The notes below the pieces were generated by a model, which made no database searches, had not been told where the DNA came from, and worked only from the letters and a program-made list of their open reading frames with translations. Positions 11,101 to 20,112 of a stretch of DNA of 64,000 nt are shown piece by piece (within the stretch, counting starts at the first letter, position 1; every line of letters starts with the position of its first letter). Both the position numbers and the translations under genes were made by a program. Origin of the DNA: Fallopia convolvulus (lineage: Eukaryota > Streptophyta > Magnoliopsida > Caryophyllales > Polygonaceae); NCBI GenBank assembly GCA_964016875.1, contig OZ024736.1, positions 42,006,707 to 42,070,706 on the forward strand, written 5' to 3'.

Positions 11101-12437
11101 AATTTATGGAGCTTCGAGAGAAGATAGGCATGAAGAACATCATGCAAAGATAAACAAGTTTAGGGGGTGAATGTTATGAAATAAACTTGTTCATAGGATA
11201 GAGTCTGTTATTTAAGTTATTTAATTTTATTCTACATTCTTTATGTAAGTCTGTTGCAAGTCAGAGTCTTAAGGAGATTATTTAGGCTTTGATCGAGTCC
11301 TTAGGAAGTGCACAACAAGCACTAAGATAGTGGAGTAGTTGCTGAATTCTAGCTAGGAAGTTGTTGCATTGTAATTAGTTTTTCTTTGTGTTTTATATAA
11401 ATCAGAAAATAGGTGATGGAGCCTTAGAGCGACACACCACACCAAACAAATTGTCTAGTTCTTCCTCTGGTTCTTGCTGAAATTGTGTGATCAAATCGAT
11501 CTAAAGCACAACACTTTTTTCAACAAAATTGAAAAGATGCTCCATCTGGGAACCTGGATATGAGATTCCATTGGCACCTTATCGCAATTCTTCAATTTCA
11601 TTCCATTCTTCCATGAATTCTCGTGATTTAAATATACCGTTGACAGACACTATACAAAATTGGTAAACAAATTGAAAATTGAAAATTTCTAATCAACTAA
11701 TTATACACTTGTATAACAGGAAAATGGAGGACAAGGCGTCGAGAGGAAAGAAGGCGGCCATAGACAAGCACGAGTGCCTGAAATGGCTCGATTCAAAGTC
11801 CCCAAACTCCGTCATCTACATCTGCTTCGGCTCCATCGTCAACATATCCACCGTCCAACTCAGCGAGATCGCCCTGGCACTCGAGTCCTCTGACCAGCAT
11901 TTCATCTGGGTCATCAAAAGACCCGAGGACATAGATTCGGGCCCCAATCACACCAAGGAGGATGAAGAATGGCTACCGAGCGGGTTCGAGGCCCGGACCC
12001 GAGACAGGGGACTCGTGATTAAAGGGTGGGGCCCGCAAGTCATGATCCTTGACCACGTGGCCACCGGCGGTTTTCTGACGCACTGTGGGTGGAACTCGAC
12101 CCTGGAGGGGATTTCGGCCGGGGTCAACATGGTGACGTGGCCGGTGTTCGCGGAGCAGTTTATAAACGAGAAGCTGATAACGGATGTGTTGAGGACCGGG
12201 GTATCGGTCGGGGCCAAGCAGTATTTTGATAGGGTGGTGGAGGTGGTGAGCGTGGAGAGGGAGGCGGTGGAGGAGGCGGTTAGGAGGGCGATGGTGGGGG
12301 AGGCGGCGGAGGAGATGAGGAGGAGGGCGGTGGAGCTCAAGGAGATTGCTTGGAAGGCGGTTGAAGAAGGCGGGTCTTCTTATGAGGGGCTCGGTCACCT
12401 GCTGAAGGAACTGAGGTCGATTGATGCTACCGAGTAG
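5194..12437 (+). CDS. UGT73-family UDP-glycosyltransferase, copy 2, intron carries a Copia element
   Basis: Exons are 5194-5945 and 11720-12437, both at the same splice phase and position as in copy 1. Joined, they give an uninterrupted 489-residue UGT73-type enzyme. Catalytic His is H22 (GHMIP) and the Asp partner is D119 (VSD). The PSPG box is W354-Q397; it begins WGPQ instead of the usual WAPQ but keeps HCGWNS and the final EQ, so UDP-glucose use is likely. The intron is about 5.8 kb because a full Copia element (6534-11513) lies in it in sense orientation with its own LTR signals, which could reduce correct splicing or cause early polyadenylation. The acceptor is unknown. The coding sequence shows no lesion. 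Confidence 0.88.
6003..6043. repeat. Micro-insertion with poly(A) and flanking direct repeat
   Basis: In the UGT copy 2 intron a segment ending TTCGACC plus A-run is flanked by near-identical copies of AATTTGYTCAA (about 6008-6018 and 6033-6043, one mismatch). It resembles other ACC-poly(A) micro-insertions in this window. Confidence 0.5.
6184..6228. repeat. Micro-insertion in reverse orientation with 14-bp direct repeats
   Basis: The 14-bp word at 6184-6197 recurs exactly at 6215-6228. Between them lie 17 bases which, on the minus strand, end TTTTACC followed by an A-run. This has the form of a target-site duplication around an extremely short retroposed sequence. Confidence 0.65.
6534..6874 (+). 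repeat. 5' LTR of Copia element 1
   Basis: 341 bp, TG...CA ends, nearly identical to the 3' LTR. It contains a TTTATATAAA TATA-like box near 6755, expected for the element's own promoter. Confidence 0.93.
7060..11153 (+). pseudogene. Copia 1 Gag-Pol polyprotein, broken
   Basis: Domains appear in copia order. Gag is followed by a zinc knuckle (CYSCGQMGHFASEC near 7850), an aspartic protease (DTGASNHM near 8067), an integrase with HHCC finger (WHARFGH, CDGC) and DDE core (TDRGGEF, NGVVEKRN), reverse transcriptase with YVDD at 10197-10208, and RNase H. Lesions: no in-frame ATG at the beginning (position 7060 is GTG and the nearest upstream ATG, 6914, is in another frame), a one-base frame change near 8680 in the integrase, an in-frame TGA at 9285-9287 and an in-frame TAG at 10113-10115. 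The element is therefore not autonomous. Confidence 0.92.
11172..11513 (+). repeat. 3' LTR of Copia element 1
   Basis: 342 bp, matching the 5' LTR except for about four substitutions and one extra A. It ends CAACA directly before the CTTTT target duplication. Confidence 0.93.
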
Positions 12438-12484
12438 TGGTAATTTTTTTTTTTGGTCGAAGTAGTAATAAGTTACCGAGTAGT
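12428..12484. repeat. Micro-insertion just after the UGT copy 2 stop codon
   Basis: The 11-bp word TACCGAGTAGT occurs at 12428-12438, overlapping the stop codon of UGT copy 2, and again at 12474-12484. Between them, read on the minus strand, is a short sequence with CTTCGACC plus A-run, the same ending seen near 6020 and 25790. Confidence 0.5.
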
Positions 12485-12715
12485 AAGAGTTAATCAATCA
12501 ATTAAAAGGCTTATTGGATGGAGGTTGTGGTCTTCTCAATTGATTAATTTGTATACAGGAATTTACATGAGCTTATCCATCACAATGACCAAATAATTAA
12601 GTTGGAGTGACCTTCTCTCCTTCTCAAAAATAGTTTGTTTTTTTTTTACAAAAAGGAATTGAAACATTCACTTTAAAGAGAGATGGATTGTTCTAAAGTA
12701 TTTTTGCGAATGAGG

Positions 12716-12862
12716 TCTATGAGTATTGGGTCGGAGGCAATTGAGAGGGAGGAGATCGACACGTCAAAGTAAACATATGAAATGTAGCTCTATGAGTATT
12801 GGGTTGGAGGCAATTGAGAGGGAGGACATCGACACGTCAAAGTAAACATATGAAATGTAGCT
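12716..12862. repeat. Tandem duplication, 73-bp unit, two copies
   Basis: A 73-bp unit beginning TCTATGAGTATTGGG occurs at 12716 and again at 12789 with only a few differences. It lies in noncoding DNA downstream of UGT copy 2. Confidence 0.85.
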
Positions 12863-14786
12863 CATTGAGTTAGCTTTCCGATGATACCAAATTAACCTCA
12901 AATAGATAATTGTAGCTCCTGAACGAAGCATCTCAATATGGAGGTGTAAAATCACAACTTCAATGTTCGATTTCTTGTTAGGTGAGAAAATTCGATCATT
13001 CCTTTTGTTTTTTATTGACCCGGGCTTTCCTCTATGATCTTGACTGCTTGTTTCTTTGATGCTTTTGGAAGTGATCCATGTGACAAGCCTCAATTCTTGG
13101 TCGTATCAGGAAGCTTTAAGAAACTCAAACTTTTAGGGTTGTGTGGATTGACTAGATCGGAACAAGTCTAGATCGAAAGAGTGGCAGATCTTGGCACTAG
13201 AAAGGCTCGAGAGGAGCCTAGAAGAGGGAGTTTGTAGGGTTTAGGAAGTTGACGAAGTATCTCGATCCAATAAGGTTGATTCAATTCAATTTAGACGTGA
13301 ACGTAAGAGATACATGACAAGAGTATAAATAAGCAAGCAAAGGGAACCATCTAACCTAATGGGAAAGACTTGACATGCAATCTCAAGTCCACACCCGAGG
13401 CCCAACTACTACTACTAGAAGCATACTAATTATAAAAAAACTAAACAAGGAAATATCAATAAATAATAATAATGATGATGATGATAAGGATCGATGATCC
13501 GACCAAGGGGGCGCCATGGTGGTGGGTGTCTCGGGCTTGTCGGAACCTGACTCGAGTCAAGACTGGATCACATCATTCTCCTCTCCTTAGATTCGACGCG
13601 TACTCGTGTCGGGCGTGGTAGGATCAATGAGACTCGACACTCAATGAACAGTGCAAAGATGACTATGGTTCAGGTGCGGTTCATAGAACTTTAATGATGA
13701 ACAAAGATGGCTCGGATCCAATAGTGGGCACGACATCAGGTACCGGTGCAAAAACAAGCACAATAGCAGGGTCGTTGAGAATCAATGCGGTAGGCAGGGT
13801 GCAACAGTAAGCACGATGGTGGGAGCTATAAGAGTGGTAGCAGGCGCGACAAGCGCGGTGACGGCCTCAACAATTAATGAGTGTGACACGCGCGGTGATG
13901 GCTTTGACAACGGGCGAGGGAGACGCGAGCCTGGGCACGACTGGTGGCGTGATAGGCAGCGGTGCTGGCACGACATTGATCATGGTAAAGGCGATTGTGG
14001 GAGCAAAAGGATGCACGAGTGTAGGCCAGATCGGGATCAATGTCGCACAGGTGTGAGGATCCCAACGCTCGACCAACATCATAGTAGGCAGAGGAGCGAC
14101 ATCGCGATGGTGAGTCGTAGGCGCGGTGACGAGTGGGTGATGGGTGACTCGCCGTAATACGAAGCTGTAGGTGGTGACAAGTGAGTAGGAGGGATCAAGT
14201 TCGAATGGCCACGAGGTACGTGTCGGATGGCCATGATTTCTAATGTGCGATCTGAGAATTCATACGCGTAGACATGCGGACCAAAATATCGAGCCATGAG
14301 AAACGTCTAGATATGCCCATGTCTCAACGAAAGGACATCACATTGCTCATACTTGTCGTAGTCACGCTGACTGAAGTAGTATGCCATGTGATGGGTCAAG
14401 CAAAGAATGCATCAGGGTCGTCATACCCGGAAAAGCACCTTCGTCGAAGCCATGTATGATACATGACAAGACGAGAGTCAAAGCAAATCAAGTGTAAAGA
14501 CACAACAAATCTATGCACGTACATGAATCAAATTGTTCACATAAGAGTTCAGTTAAGTTTGGTATGTCGTGACTCGTGAGGGCAACTTAAGCTAGCACAA
14601 TATGTATTAATAGAAGCAACAATCAAGTAATCAAACTAATATATATTTTTTCACAACTTAACTGGAACTAAATTCAATATATACGTAGACAAAGACAACG
14701 AAAGGGAAGTAAGATGAAGGAGATCGATATGTTTGAAATTACCTTTTTTCAGTCACAATCGAAACTGATTTTTTTAAACGATTTTT
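12863..14786. other. Intergenic DNA with a GC-richer island
   Basis: No supported gene. From about 13500 to 14460 base composition is richer in G and C than the surroundings, with recurrent GCACGAC and GCGCGGTGA-like words. Short frames occur on both strands there, but none shows a known domain. A short ATA/ATG-type microsatellite lies near 13460-13490. Confidence 0.45.
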
Positions 14787-14930
14787 CTAATGTGTGTCTA
14801 TGGGCACACAATTAGAATTCTAATCTTGTTAAATTTGGATATTGTTTGTTAATTTTGATTGTTTTAAAAGGGTTCTTTAATTTCAATTTAGGGAATAGTT
14901 TTGAAAATGTGTACGTATTTGCTAATGGGA
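14787..14930. mobile_element. MITE copy A (left part), same family as 18831-18993
   Basis: It begins CTAATGTGTG, TCTATGGGCACAC and continues for over 130 bp in close similarity to the element at 18831. Its left terminus is the reverse complement of the right terminus of that second copy, defining a terminal inverted repeat. The right end of this copy is not seen. Confidence 0.6.
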
Positions 14931-14954
14931 ATTAAGTAACAAATCAACAAATAT

Positions 14955-15004
14955 AATTAACGAATTAGGTAATCCTACCAAAAAAAATTAACGAATTAGG
15001 TAAT
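14955..15004. repeat. Micro-insertion CCTACC plus poly(A) with 19-bp direct repeats
   Basis: A 19-bp word at 14955-14973 is repeated exactly at 14986-15004. The 12 bases between are CCTACC followed by six A. This is the clearest of the micro-insertions: long perfect flanking duplication, very short insert, poly(A) end. Confidence 0.75.
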
Positions 15005-15009
15005 AAGTA

Positions 15010-15249
15010 CTCCTTCCATTTCAAAATAGTTGTTTTTAAAGCCATTTTTTCTTGTTTCAAAATACTTGTTCATCTAACTTTTTTTTTCATTTATATACTC
15101 TTATCTATACCCCACATTACACCTATCCTAAAATTTATTTTTTTTAGTTGAATCTCCCAAAGTGTACTTATAAGAATAGTTTGGGTAAAAAAAATTCCTT
15201 AATAAGTGTACAATTTTATCTAAGATCAACTATTTTGAAACGGAGGGAG
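15010..15249. mobile_element. Stowaway-like MITE upstream of UGT copy 3
   Basis: A 240-bp element with inverted ends CTCCTTCCATTTCAAAATAG and the complementary CTATTTTGAAACGGAGGGAG, flanked by TA on both sides (15008-15009, 15250-15251), as typical of Stowaway/Tc1-mariner MITEs. It sits about 230 bp before the UGT copy 3 start, where copies 1 and 2 have their conserved distal promoter block. Confidence 0.85.
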
Positions 15250-15329
15250 TATTATTTGCTAATACAAAGTATATATGCGGACAGTTGTCGCAATATCAAA
15301 TTGGATCCCATATTCCCACTCATGAGAGT

Positions 15330-15408
15330 GATATCATCAGTTACGTTGAACCAATTAATTTCCCTTCCTTCCCAAATCCGAACCACGTACAAAAATTCCC
15401 TATAAATA
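15330..15408 (+). promoter_or_regulatory. Remaining proximal promoter of UGT copy 3
   Basis: A TTGAACCAATTAATTTCCC block (about 15348) and a TATAAATA box (15401-15408) match copy 1. The more distal conserved block with TGACGT found in copies 1 and 2 is not present; the Stowaway MITE lies just upstream. Confidence 0.5.
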
Positions 15409-16823
15409 CCACTTAAATTCTGTTCCCCTAAACCCAATTATCTCCACTCTTTAACTAATTAATTAATTAAAAACCATTAACCATGGTGTTCATCCCTCTA
15501 TTAACGCCCGGCCACATGATTCCTCTAATCGACGTGGCCCGCCTCTTCGCCGCCCGCGGCGTCAAGGCCACCCTAATCACCACCCCAGCCAACGCCGCCT
15601 TCCTCTCCAAATCCAGCGAAATCGGCCTCAAAATCATCCCTTTTCCCACGGAGCAAACGGGCCTTCCCGCGGGCTTGGAGAATTTCGAACACCTAACGAC
15701 GGACGACGACATGCTCTACAAGTTCCTAGAAGCACTCCGCCTGCTGGAGGCGCCGGCGGAGCGGGTGCTGGAGCGGCTGGCTCCGAGACCGGGGTGCATT
15801 GTGTCGGACCTTATGCTTCCGTGGACGGCGGACGTGGCGGAGAGGCTGGGGATCCCGAGGCTGACGTTCCACGGGAGCAGCTACATGGGGATGTCGGTGT
15901 CGGACACCGTGATGAAGCACCGGCCGTATGTGGGGGTGAAGTCGGATGACGAGGAGTTCGTGGTGCCGGAGGTGCCCGGGGAGGTGAGGCTCACCAGGAG
16001 GAAGTTGTCGCCTGTGTTGAAGGATGCAGACGGCCTTAATCAAGGCGGCTTCAACACGATCTTGCAGGGGGCGGTTGAGGCGCAGAAGAAGAGTTTGGGG
16101 TTGATAATGAACAGCATTGAGGGGCTGGAGCCGGACTACGCTCGCCATTACCGGAAGGTTAATATGTTGAGGGCTTGGAGTATTGGCCCTGTTTCGTTGC
16201 GCAACAGGAACAGGTCAGTGCTGTTCCATTATTATTATTTCAAATTAATTACTCTAAATTTTTTTTGTAGAAGGGCACTACTAAAGAAAATTGAATATGA
16301 TCTTATCTAAATGGATACAATATATACACCATATAATAACAGAATCAATAATATTCAATAAGTACTCTCCGGCTCCTTAAGGAAGCGTTTTATTAATACG
16401 AGAAAAATTGAGCTAAGTAGTTAGCAAACGGAGATAGTCCGACCCCTAAGTCCCTAACATCATCATGCAAAGAGTTAATAATCCCCTCTGGCGGGGCATA
16501 CAATACAACCGAGGGGCGCTATGTGATCCGCAACAACGTTAGCCTCTCGGTACATATGTCAGGATTAGTCAAGCACGAAATATATATGCAGTTTTTTTTA
16601 ATACTCCATTTGTCCAAACTTGACAGAACCCAAAAACCCGATCCGACTAGATCCAAAATTTTGGGGTTGAAACTTGTAAATTTAAACTCGCTAATCCTAA
16701 ATAAATTAAATCCGATTGACTTAAAATCTACTGAGTTGAAACCCAAAATCCGGTGAGTTGACCGATATTTAAAAAATTTATAATTTTTTTTGAGAAAGAA
16801 AAGTGTAGTATTATTATATTAGT

Positions 16824-17182
16824 CCGGATCTTCTACAACCCACTATATAACTTACGGTGCTCCACTTAATTATTTAAGCCATCAAATTATAATAAAACAA
16901 ATTCTAAAAAAATATTTATATTCTATAAACTTATTCTCATATATTTATAGAGTTTTGTGATACAAATTTCTAACAATTATTTTAAAAGCTAAAAAAGTGA
17001 TTATTCAATAATTTTTAATGCAAAATAATAATAATGTCTTTTTTGCAAAATAATTATATATAAATATATGTGAATAAGTCTTTAGAATATAAATATATTT
17101 TTTATTATTTTTTTAATTATTTAATGACTTAAATAATTAAGTGGAGCACCATAGGTTGTATAGTGAGTTGTAGAAGATCCGG
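16824..17182. mobile_element. MITE with long terminal inverted repeats in UGT copy 3 intron
   Basis: The left end (CCGGATCTTCTACAACCCAC...) is matched by its reverse complement at the right end for at least 60 bp with few mismatches, giving a near-palindromic element of about 359 bp. The interior is AT-rich and noncoding. A target duplication could not be fixed, so the superfamily is open. Confidence 0.75.
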
Positions 17183-17196
17183 ATTGTTATTATATA

Positions 17197-17457
17197 CTCC
17201 CTCTGTTTCATAAAACATGTCTTTTTAACTCAATGTACATATATTAAGGAATGAGTTTTTTACCCAAATTACCCCTACATTTAGAAAAATGTGTATTCTT
17301 AACCTCCTCCTAGAAAATTCAAAATTGTTAAGAGTAATTATTACCCCTATAAAGTACGGAAAAATTTGGAAAAAAAAGGTGGAAAAAATAATAAAGAACA
17401 TGTTTTGTGAAAAATAAAAAATAGGCTAAAAGGACATGTTTCAAGAAACGGATGTAG
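17197..17457. mobile_element. Stowaway-like MITE in UGT copy 3 intron
   Basis: Ends CTCCCTCTGTTTCATAAAAC and GTTTCAAGAAACGGATGTAG are imperfect inverted repeats, flanked by TA at 17195-17196 and 17458-17459. Both ends carry the shared word for ACATGTC/GACATGT. It lies 14 bp after the preceding MITE. Confidence 0.75.
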
Positions 17458-18830
17458 TATTTAGTTCCATAAATGGAATGGATAACTAATTACATGCTCG
17501 AGCCATGACTCGAAACTTAAACGAGCTACATATCAATTAAACTACAACAATTCCAAGTCTATTAAATGACTACAACAAACATTACAATAAAAAGTTACAA
17601 TACATCGAAAAAGACCATGACCATAAGAGGTTCTAATAACAACATCTCGGGAAGTTGATACAGTACAATTAAAACAAACTTATGATTTTTGTCATACAGT
17701 ATAACGCTTCCGGCCAGATGGTCGTTCATAAATACAGAGAAATTCAATTAGTGTTGAGCATTCGTGCAAGTCTGCCTTAGCAAATACCTCACAATTGACG
17801 TGGATACCATAACAACTACCTTTGTTTCAAATAGACAAGCCATTTAAACTAATTGATAACCCTCCTATGGTACATTGAATAAGTTGAATCGCCGCCATTG
17901 GAATAGACAGTAGTAAAATAGGAAGGGTCAATTTCAAGAAAATTGATAAAGTTGCGAATTGATCAAGCCCTTTTCGATCAAGATAAGGATCAACAAACGA
18001 GAGACGAGGGTGATACAACAAGAGCAAATCAACCTACATATATACAAAAGAAAAAACGACTAAGGGATCCCATATGAAAACAACATTTCAAAAGAACATA
18101 CGAATTAACATCTCGAGAGAGAACAACAATTTCAACCCGCAGATGCAAACTAGAATTGAGGCTTGGTAAATCAGATCCATGAAAATCAACAAACTTACCC
18201 AGATGCGATCCAAGAGAGTCAAATTCCAAATCTGATTTGTGAAGGCCATTGAAATCCCTAATCAAGATTCAAGACCAAGTGATTGTCGAATAACCATAAT
18301 TTCCTATCAAGAAGCCTTTGTCGATCGTTCCTGTGGAAAACTGAAAATCGAGAGCGTCTCGAAGATGGATCAACGAGCAGGTGTTTAATAGGTCTCGAAG
18401 TGCATTTGTAGGGGTTCAATCGAATAGGGCCAAAGTATAGGGAGTTAAGTGACTAATGGACACAAGTTCAAGGGGTCGTTTATGTATTTTGCTGATTTCA
18501 TTCATCTATTGTAATATCAACAACTCATCCTACCGAACACCGGTCTTGTTTCCATGGAGTTCATTAGGTGCTTGTTTCACCTCTCCCCTAAAAACTATTT
18601 TCTATTAATACTCTTAAAATCCGTACAATCCGTATATCTCTCTACTTTTTTATATTTTTCAAGACACAAAAAATAACTTTTTATCCAAAAACAATTTTCT
18701 ACCAAAAGTAAAACAGGCCTTAGAAATTCTATTGGTAAAGCACTAAAACTCTATAACAAATAAATGAGCCATAGGTAAAAAAGTAAAAAGAAAAAGAAGA
18801 GTCTAATCTCAATAGTTGATTTTTATTTTT
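17458..18830. other. UGT copy 3 intron sequence, no further gene seen
   Basis: AT-rich intronic DNA. Two short minus-strand frames (17827-18027 and 18029-18265) have no recognisable domain and were not called. Confidence 0.45.
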
Positions 18831-18993
18831 CTAATGTGTGGGCACACATTTAGAATTCTAATTTTAGTAAATCTGGATATTATTTGTTAATTTTGATTTT
18901 TTTAAAAGGGTTCATTAATTCCAATTTATGAAATAGTTTTGAAATTATTTCCCAAATTAACACTTTTATTGTGTGCCCATGGACACATATTAG
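18831..18993. mobile_element. MITE copy B with terminal inverted repeat
   Basis: It begins CTAATGTGTGGGCACAC and ends GTGTGCCCATGGACACATAT plus TAG, which is the inverse of the left end of copy A (14787). Internal sequence matches copy A over about 130 bp. A six-base deletion is present in its left terminus. The target duplication is unclear. Confidence 0.65.
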
Positions 18994-19558
18994 CCGAACC
19001 GTTTATAATTAAGATTATTTAAACACTATTTATAGAAATTTTTTGCCAACTCCACTAGAAATAGATCCATCCAACATACCCTAGATTATTTGTAAAATAA
19101 TAACATCAACATCAATTACCACCAGAGTCTACATGAGCTCTGCCGAATGGACCAATAGTAAAATTCCAAAATACTTATCGGTTGCAAAAAGCACACACAA
19201 ATGTAAAATGGTTTATGAGATTTTTATGTTACGTACACATCTTCTCTGCTTCTATATATATCTAGCTAGTTCACTTGCAATTCTTTCCATGCAATCTCTT
19301 AAAATTAACATTTTCTTCAGGAATCGCTACATTGATTTATAATGTTTGTACATTGTAATCAACTAATTACACCATGATTTGTAATGCGCAACAGGAAAAT
19401 AGAGGATAAGGCGTTGAGAGGAAAGAAAGCAGCCATAGACAAGCATGAGTGCTTGAAATGGCTTGATTCAAAGTCCCCCAACTCTGTCATTTACATATGC
19501 TTCGGCTCCGTCACCAACATGTCCGTCGTCCAACTCCGTGAGATTGCCCTAGCACTCG

Positions 19559-19833
19559 TATGGAGAATATGAGTCTGCTGGCTCATTTATCTTATTAAAG
19601 CCGGTTTACAGCCGGTTTGTTCCGGTACCGGTTTACTTTCTTTAATTCCGGTTTAGCTAGCTGTCTAGGGTTGTATGTCTCTTAAAGACAGCCGTCCCTT
19701 GCTTTGTTTTCTTAAGACTTTTCTCTGAACTGAATACAACAAGGAAAAGCTCTTCATTTGTCTGACAACAACAACTTCTCCATTGTTTCACTTTTACTTA
19801 ACTGATTTGTTCAGCAATTAGAGTTTCTTAACA
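19559..19833 (+). repeat. 5' LTR of Copia element 2
   Basis: 275 bp, lacking the terminal TG present in the 3' LTR. About four substitutions relative to it by eye. Confidence 0.92.
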
Positions 19834-20112
19834 TGGTATCAGAGCTGTGAGGCTTTCCTGAGATTGAAGCTGGTTTTTTGGGTTCGTTCTTGCAAAGCCT
19901 TGGCCAACAACTATGGAAGGCGATAGAGATTCTGGATCTGGGAGCACTGACGCTGATTTGAGGTATTTCGGGACTGATGATGGAGGATACAGAGGTCGAG
20001 ACCGAGCACCGCGCAGACACCGCACTGATTACCGGCGAGGCAGACGTCTGGAAATGCGCGAGGAGGTAACAATTCTGATCCCCTCTTTTTATCCAACTCG
20101 GATGCACCAGGA

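Larger units (their letters stand above)
6534..11513 (+). mobile_element. Ty1/copia LTR retrotransposon 1, in the UGT copy 2 intron
   Basis: A full-length element of 4,980 bp bounded by LTRs starting TGTTATG and ending CAACA. The host bases CTTTT occur immediately on both sides (6529-6533 and 11514-11518) as a 5-bp target duplication. The primer site TGGTATCAGAGC (initiator-Met tRNA) starts at 6877, shortly after the 5' LTR, and a purine tract (AGGGGGTGA) precedes the 3' LTR. The LTRs differ by about four substitutions and one indel by eye, so the insertion is young. Its genes are broken, so movement would need help in trans. Confidence 0.95.

Noticed and set aside
13816..14157. Overlapping frames in the GC-rich island
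   Set aside because: Several frames on both strands are open at once because of composition; none has a recognisable motif.
17827..18265. Two adjacent minus-strand frames in the UGT copy 3 intron
   Set aside because: No domain, no clear start context or splice signals.
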